From NCBI GenBank assembly GCA_937949585.1, contig CALEDW010000164.1, positions 1 to 9,509 on the forward strand: a stretch of DNA of 9,509 nt, read 5' to 3'. The position numbers and the translations under genes were made by a program. The notes under the pieces are model-generated. The model was not told the origin of the DNA. It was given only the letters and a program-made list of their open reading frames with translations, and searched no databases. The DNA comes from an uncultured Acidimicrobiia bacterium. GTDB lineage: Bacteria > Actinomycetota > Acidimicrobiia > IMCC26256 > CALEDW01. Shown piece after piece: positions 5,623 through 9,509 of the stretch (within the stretch, counting starts at the first letter, position 1; every line of letters begins with the position of its first letter).

Positions 5623-8232
5623 ATGCGGGTGCCCGAGAAGCCCGGCCTGGAGGGCCTGGAGGAGCGCTGGTCGGCGCGCTGGGAGGCCGACGGGATCTAT
5701 CGCTTCGACCGCAGCAAGCCCCGGGCCGAGGTGTTCGCCATCGACACCCCGCCGCCCACCGTGAGCGGTTCGCTGCACATGGGCTCGGTGTTCGGCTACG
5801 CCCAGACCGACACGATCGCCCGCTACCGGCGGATGCGCGGCGCCGAGGTGTTCTACCCGATGGGCTGGGACGACAACGGTCTGGCCACCGAACGGCGGGT
5901 GCAGAACTACTACGGGGTGCGCTGCGACCCGAGCCTGCCCTACGACCCCGACTTCACCCCGCCCGAACGGCCCGGGGAGCGGGAGATCCCGGTGAGCCGG
6001 GACAACTTCATCGAGCTCTGCGACCGGCTCGTGGTGGAGGACGAGCGCAAGTTCGAGGAGCTGTGGCGCCGCCTCGGCCTGTCGGTGGACTGGACGATGA
6101 CCTACACCACCATCGGGCCCCGGGCCCGCCGGGCGTCCCAGCGGGCCTTCCTGCGGATGCTGGCCCGGGGCGAGGCCTACCAGGCCGAGGCGCCCACCCT
6201 CTGGGACGTCGACGACCGCACCGCCGTCGCCCAGGCCGAGCTCGAGGACCGCGAGGTCCCCGGCGCGTACCACACCGTGCGGTTCCGGGCGGCCGGGCCC
6301 GACGCGCCGGGCGACGAGGTGTGCATCGACACCACCCGTCCCGAGCTCATCCCCGCCTGTGTGGCCCTCGTGTGTCACCCCGACGACCAGCGCTTCCGGG
6401 CCTGGGTGGGCCGGGAGGTGCGCACCCCCCTGTTCGGGGCCCGCGTCCCCGTGCTGGCGCACCCGCTCGCCGAGCCCGACAAGGGCACCGGCATCGCCAT
6501 GATCTGCACCTTCGGGGACACCACCGACGTGCTGTGGTGGCGGGAGCTCGGCCTGCCCACCCGGGCGGTGATGGGCCGCGACGGCCGCCTGGTGGCCGAC
6601 CCGCCCGACTGGGGTGACGACGCCGACCCCCGCGCCGGCGACCGCTACGCCCGCCTGGCCGGCGCCACCGCCGAGGACGCCCGGCGGCGCGTCGTGGAGA
6701 TGCTCGCCGAGACGGGCGACCTGGTCGGCGAGCCGCGCCCGATCCGCCACGCCGTGAAGTTCTACGAGCGGGGGTCGCGGCCCCTCGAGATCGTGACGTC
6801 CCGCCAGTGGTACTTCCGCAACGGCGGGCGCGACCCGCAGCTGCGGGCGGCGCTGCTGGCCCGGGGCGCCGAGCTGCGCTGGCACCCGCCGCACATGCGC
6901 CAGCGCTACGACTCGTGGGTGGAGGGCCTCAACCAGGACTGGCTGGTCAGCCGCCAGCGGTTCTTCGGGGTGCCGTTCCCCGTGTGGTACCCGGTGCGGC
7001 CCGACGGCACGGTCGACCACGACCACCCGCTGCTCGCCCGCGAGGAGGACCTGCCCGTCGATCCCTCCAGCGACGCCCCGCCCGGCTACGAGGAGCACCA
7101 GCGGGGCCGGCCCGGCGGGTTCGTCGCCGAGCCCGACGTGATGGACACCTGGGCCACGTCGTCGCTCACCCCCCAGATCGCCACCGGCTGGGTGGACGAC
7201 GACGACCTGTTCGCCCGCACGTTCCCGATGGACCTGCGGCCCCAAGGTCCGGAGATCATCCGCACCTGGCTGTTCGACACGATCGTGCGCTCCCACTTCG
7301 AGCACCGCACCCTGCCCTGGAGCGACGCCACCATCAACGGCTGGGTGCTCGACCCGGACCGCAAGAAGATGTCGAAGTCGAAGGGCAACGTGGTCACCCC
7401 CATGCCGCTGCTGGAACGCCACGGTGCCGACGCGGTGCGCTACTGGGCGGCCAGCGGCCGGCCCGGGGTGGACACCGCCGTCGACGAGGGCCAGATGAGG
7501 GTCGGGCGGCGGCTGGCCATCAAGCTGCTCAACGCCTCCAAGTTCGTGCTGCGCGTCGCCGCGGCCCAGGCCGAGACGCTCGCCGACCCCGGCGCCGAGG
7601 CGGCGGCCGAGCGGCTGGTCACCCACCCGGTGGACCGGGCCCTGCTCGCCGAGCTGGGCGCCACGGTGCGGGCCTGCACCGCCGCCTTCGACGACTTCGA
7701 CTACGCCCGGGCCCTGGAGCGGGCCGAGGCGTTCTTCTGGGGGTTCTGCGACGACTACCTCGAGCTGGTGAAGAACCGGGCCTACGGCACCGGTACCGGC
7801 GACGAGGGCGGCGACGAGGCCGGGGCCGTCTCGGCCCGCGCCGCACTGGCGCTGGCCCTCTCCAGCATCCAGCGCCTCCTGGCCCCGGTCCTGTGCTACA
7901 CGGCCGAGGAGGTCTGGTCGTGGTGGCACGACACCTCCGTGCACCGCGCGCCCTGGCCGGAACCGATCGCCTGGGCCGCCGACGCACCCACCGATCCCTA
8001 CCGGGTCGCGGCGGCGGTGCTGGGGGAGGTCCGCAAGGCGAAGTCGGACGCCAAGGTCTCGATGCGGGCCCCGGTGGCCCGCCTGGCGGTGACGGCCTCC
8101 CCCCGGGTGCTCGGCGCGTTCGAGGCCGCCCGCGCCGACGTCGCCGCCGCCGGCAACGTCGCCGAGGTCCATACCGCAGCCGTCGACGGGGACGCGGCCG
8201 CACCCCGGGTCGAGGTCACCCTGGCCCCGTGA
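5623..8232 (+). CDS. valS: Valyl-tRNA synthetase, archaeal-like short form
   Basis: This 869-residue class Ia synthetase charges tRNA-Val with valine and edits misactivated threonine. The catalytic core starts with PPPTVSGSLHMGS (43-55), where the HIGH motif reads HMGS (52-55), then GWDDNG (81-86). The CP1 editing domain (about 190-370) carries DTTRPE (236-241) and GTG...FGDTTD (288-302); Asp299 and Asp302 appear to match the paired editing aspartates of Thermus ValRS. The second half of the core has GLNQDWLVSRQRFFG (435-449), MDTWATSS (507-514) and KMSKS (582-586). The anticodon-binding helical domain runs from about 640 to 820. The C-terminus ends without the coiled-coil arm typical of most bacterial ValRS, which marks the archaeal-like form also found in some actinobacteria. 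The ATG start aligns with the expected N-terminus. The final histidine of HIGH is replaced by serine. Its stop overlaps the folC start. Confidence 0.95.
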   Translation: MRVPEKPGLEGLEERWSARWEADGIYRFDRSKPRAEVFAIDTPPPTVSGSLHMGSVFGYAQTDTIARYRRMRGAEVFYPMGWDDNGLATERRVQNYYGVRCDPSLPYDPDFTPPERPGEREIPVSRDNFIELCDRLVVEDERKFEELWRRLGLSVDWTMTYTTIGPRARRASQRAFLRMLARGEAYQAEAPTLWDVDDRTAVAQAELEDREVPGAYHTVRFRAAGPDAPGDEVCIDTTRPELIPACVALVCHPDDQRFRAWVGREVRTPLFGARVPVLAHPLAEPDKGTGIAMICTFGDTTDVLWWRELGLPTRAVMGRDGRLVADPPDWGDDADPRAGDRYARLAGATAEDARRRVVEMLAETGDLVGEPRPIRHAVKFYERGSRPLEIVTSRQWYFRNGGRDPQLRAALLARGAELRWHPPHMRQRYDSWVEGLNQDWLVSRQRFFGVPFPVWYPVRPDGTVDHDHPLLAREEDLPVDPSSDAPPGYEEHQRGRPGGFVAEPDVMDTWATSSLTPQIATGWVDDDDLFARTFPMDLRPQGPEIIRTWLFDTIVRSHFEHRTLPWSDATINGWVLDPDRKKMSKSKGNVVTPMPLLERHGADAVRYWAASGRPGVDTAVDEGQMRVGRRLAIKLLNASKFVLRVAAAQAETLADPGAEAAAERLVTHPVDRALLAELGATVRACTAAFDDFDYARALERAEAFFWGFCDDYLELVKNRAYGTGTGDEGGDEAGAVSARAALALALSSIQRLLAPVLCYTAEEVWSWWHDTSVHRAPWPEPIAWAADAPTDPYRVAAAVLGEVRKAKSDAKVSMRAPVARLAVTASPRVLGAFEAARADVAAAGNVAEVHTAAVDGDAAAPRVEVTLAP

Positions 8233-9509
8233 GGCCCGACGAGGCGCTCGCCTGGCTCGACGCGCACGTCAACCTCGAGCACGGCTTCGGCACCCCGGCC
8301 GGCGGGCGGCCCCGCCCCCCCGGCCTGGAGCGGATGCGGTCGCTCGTCGCGCTGCTCGGCTCGCCGCAGCTCGACCAGCCGGTGATCCACCTCACCGGCA
8401 CCAACGGCAAGACCACGGTGGCCCGGATGCTGGCCGCGCTGCTCGGGGAGGCCGGGCTGCGGGTCGGGGTGACCACGAGCCCACACCTCGAGCGGGTCCA
8501 CGAGCGCATCTGCCTCGGCGACACCCCGATCGGCGACGAGGACCTCGCGGCGGTGCTCACCGAGGTCGCCACCGCGGAGGCGCACCTGCCCGAGGCGGCG
8601 TCGTACTTCGAGGTCCTCATCGCCGCGGCATTCGCCTGGTTCTCCGACCGGGCGGTGGACGTCGCCGTCGTCGAGGTGGGCGTCGGCGGGACCTGGGACG
8701 CCACCAACGTGGTCGACGCGCCGGTGGCGGTGGTCACCAACGTGAGCCTCGACCACACCGAGATCCTCGGGCCGACCCGGGCGGCGATCGCCGCCGACAA
8801 GGCCGGGATCGTCAAGCCCGGCGCCCGGCTCGTGCTCGGCGAGACCGACCCGGAGCTCGTCGACCTGTTCACCGCCCGGGCGGACCGGTCGTGGCTGCGG
8901 GGCCGCGACTTCGACGTGGTGGCTTCTGCACCGGCCCACGGCGGGCGCCTCGTCGGACTGCGCACCCCCGGCGGGTCGTACCCAGAGGTGTTCGTGCCGC
9001 TGCACGGCGCGCACCAGGCCGCCAACGCCGCCGTGGCGCTCACCGCCGCCGAGGCGTTCTGCGGCCGGGCGCTGCCCCCCGAGGTGGTCGCCGCCGGGTT
9101 CGGGCAGGTCACGTCCCCGGGGCGGGTGGAGGTGGCCGGGCGCGCCCCGCTCGTCATCCTCGACGGGGCGCACAACCGGGCCGGGGCGGCCGCGCTGGCG
9201 GCGACCCTCGCCGAGGAGTTCCCTCCCGCCCCCCGCCACCTGGTGGTCGGGATGCTGCGGGAGAAGGACGCGGCGGAGATCTTGGCCGCGCTCGGCGCCG
9301 AGGGCGCGCGTCACCTCCACTGCTGCCCGGCGCCGAGCCCTCGGGCCATGCCCCCCGCCGACATCGCCCGGGCCGCGGCCCGGCTGGGGGTCCCCCGGGA
9401 GGCGGTGAGCCTGCACGCCGACGTGGCCGACGCGCTCGACGCCGCGCTCGCCGCGGCGGGGCCCGACGAGCAGGTGCTCGTCACCGGCTCGCTCTACGTG
9501 GTCGGCGCG
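8229..9509 (+). CDS. folC: Folylpolyglutamate synthase / dihydrofolate synthase, 3' partial
   Basis: The 427 codons present belong to a Mur-ligase-family enzyme that adds glutamate to folates in the cytosol and may also make dihydrofolate from dihydropteroate. The ATP-binding P-loop LTGTNGKTT is at 55-63, followed by TSPHL (83-87), YFE (126-128), EVGVGGTWDATN (149-160), a SLDH motif (173-176), and DKAGIVKPG (190-198), where Lys191 is the expected carbamylated lysine. The C-terminal domain begins with TSPGR (295-299) and contains LDGAHN (311-316). The frame is open to the right edge, ending at GSLYVVGA, close to the usual end of FolC, so only a short tail is probably missing. The GTG start overlaps the valS stop (GTGA, 8229-8232). 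A weak GAGG lies at 8212-8215, so translation likely depends on coupling to valS. Dual versus single activity cannot be told from sequence. Confidence 0.95.
   Translation, partial: MRPDEALAWLDAHVNLEHGFGTPAGGRPRPPGLERMRSLVALLGSPQLDQPVIHLTGTNGKTTVARMLAALLGEAGLRVGVTTSPHLERVHERICLGDTPIGDEDLAAVLTEVATAEAHLPEAASYFEVLIAAAFAWFSDRAVDVAVVEVGVGGTWDATNVVDAPVAVVTNVSLDHTEILGPTRAAIAADKAGIVKPGARLVLGETDPELVDLFTARADRSWLRGRDFDVVASAPAHGGRLVGLRTPGGSYPEVFVPLHGAHQAANAAVALTAAEAFCGRALPPEVVAAGFGQVTSPGRVEVAGRAPLVILDGAHNRAGAAALAATLAEEFPPAPRHLVVGMLREKDAAEILAALGAEGARHLHCCPAPSPRAMPPADIARAAARLGVPREAVSLHADVADALDAALAAAGPDEQVLVTGSLYVVGA

Noticed and set aside
5608..9416. Long minus-strand open frames opposite valS (5608-8172) and folC (7998-9416)
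   Set aside because: They are GC-bias shadows: no recognisable motif, proline/histidine/glycine-rich translation, and strong conserved proteins on the opposite strand.

Overview
The window is a very GC-rich, densely packed stretch of chromosome, most likely from an actinobacterium. The gene order tig-clpP-clpX-valS-folC, the archaeal-like valyl-tRNA synthetase, the GTG starts and the apparent leaderless promoters all fit this. I lean towards the Acidimicrobiia, but that is inferred from gene types and order, not from a marker gene. No tRNA, rRNA, CRISPR array, insertion sequence or phage gene is visible. Five of the six intergenic or overlapping junctions are 101 bp or shorter, and no stretch over 300 bases lacks a gene.

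Left part (1-2044): a plus-strand gene cut by the left edge encodes the C-terminal part of a probable PD-(D/E)XK nuclease-fold protein with a coiled-coil tail. It converges, 17 bp apart, on a minus-strand gene (686-2044) that fuses a phosphoribosyltransferase domain to an alpha/beta hydrolase domain. A 101-bp divergent region (2045-2145) holds a direct heptamer repeat and a probable tig promoter. An inverted repeat overlaps the start of the fused gene.

Right part (2146-9509): all genes are on the plus strand and are housekeeping. Trigger factor (tig), the ClpP peptidase and the ClpX unfoldase form a protein folding and degradation cluster. tig and clpP overlap by 4 bases, and clpX follows 33 bp later behind a strong ribosome binding site. 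After a 91-bp gap with its own candidate promoter come valS and folC, again overlapping by 4 bases; folC is cut by the right edge, probably just before its stop codon. The two genes that open the transcription units (tig, valS) lack a Shine-Dalgarno sequence but carry a TANNNT element 8-9 nt before ATG, whereas clpP and clpX have strong Shine-Dalgarno sequences.

I found no new multi-gene system. The points most worth checking are an altered HIGH motif (HMGS) in ValS, the degenerate prolyl-isomerase pocket of trigger factor, a single clpP where many actinobacteria have two, the fused phosphoribosyltransferase-hydrolase, the nuclease-like protein at the left edge, and the small repeats in the divergent promoter region.
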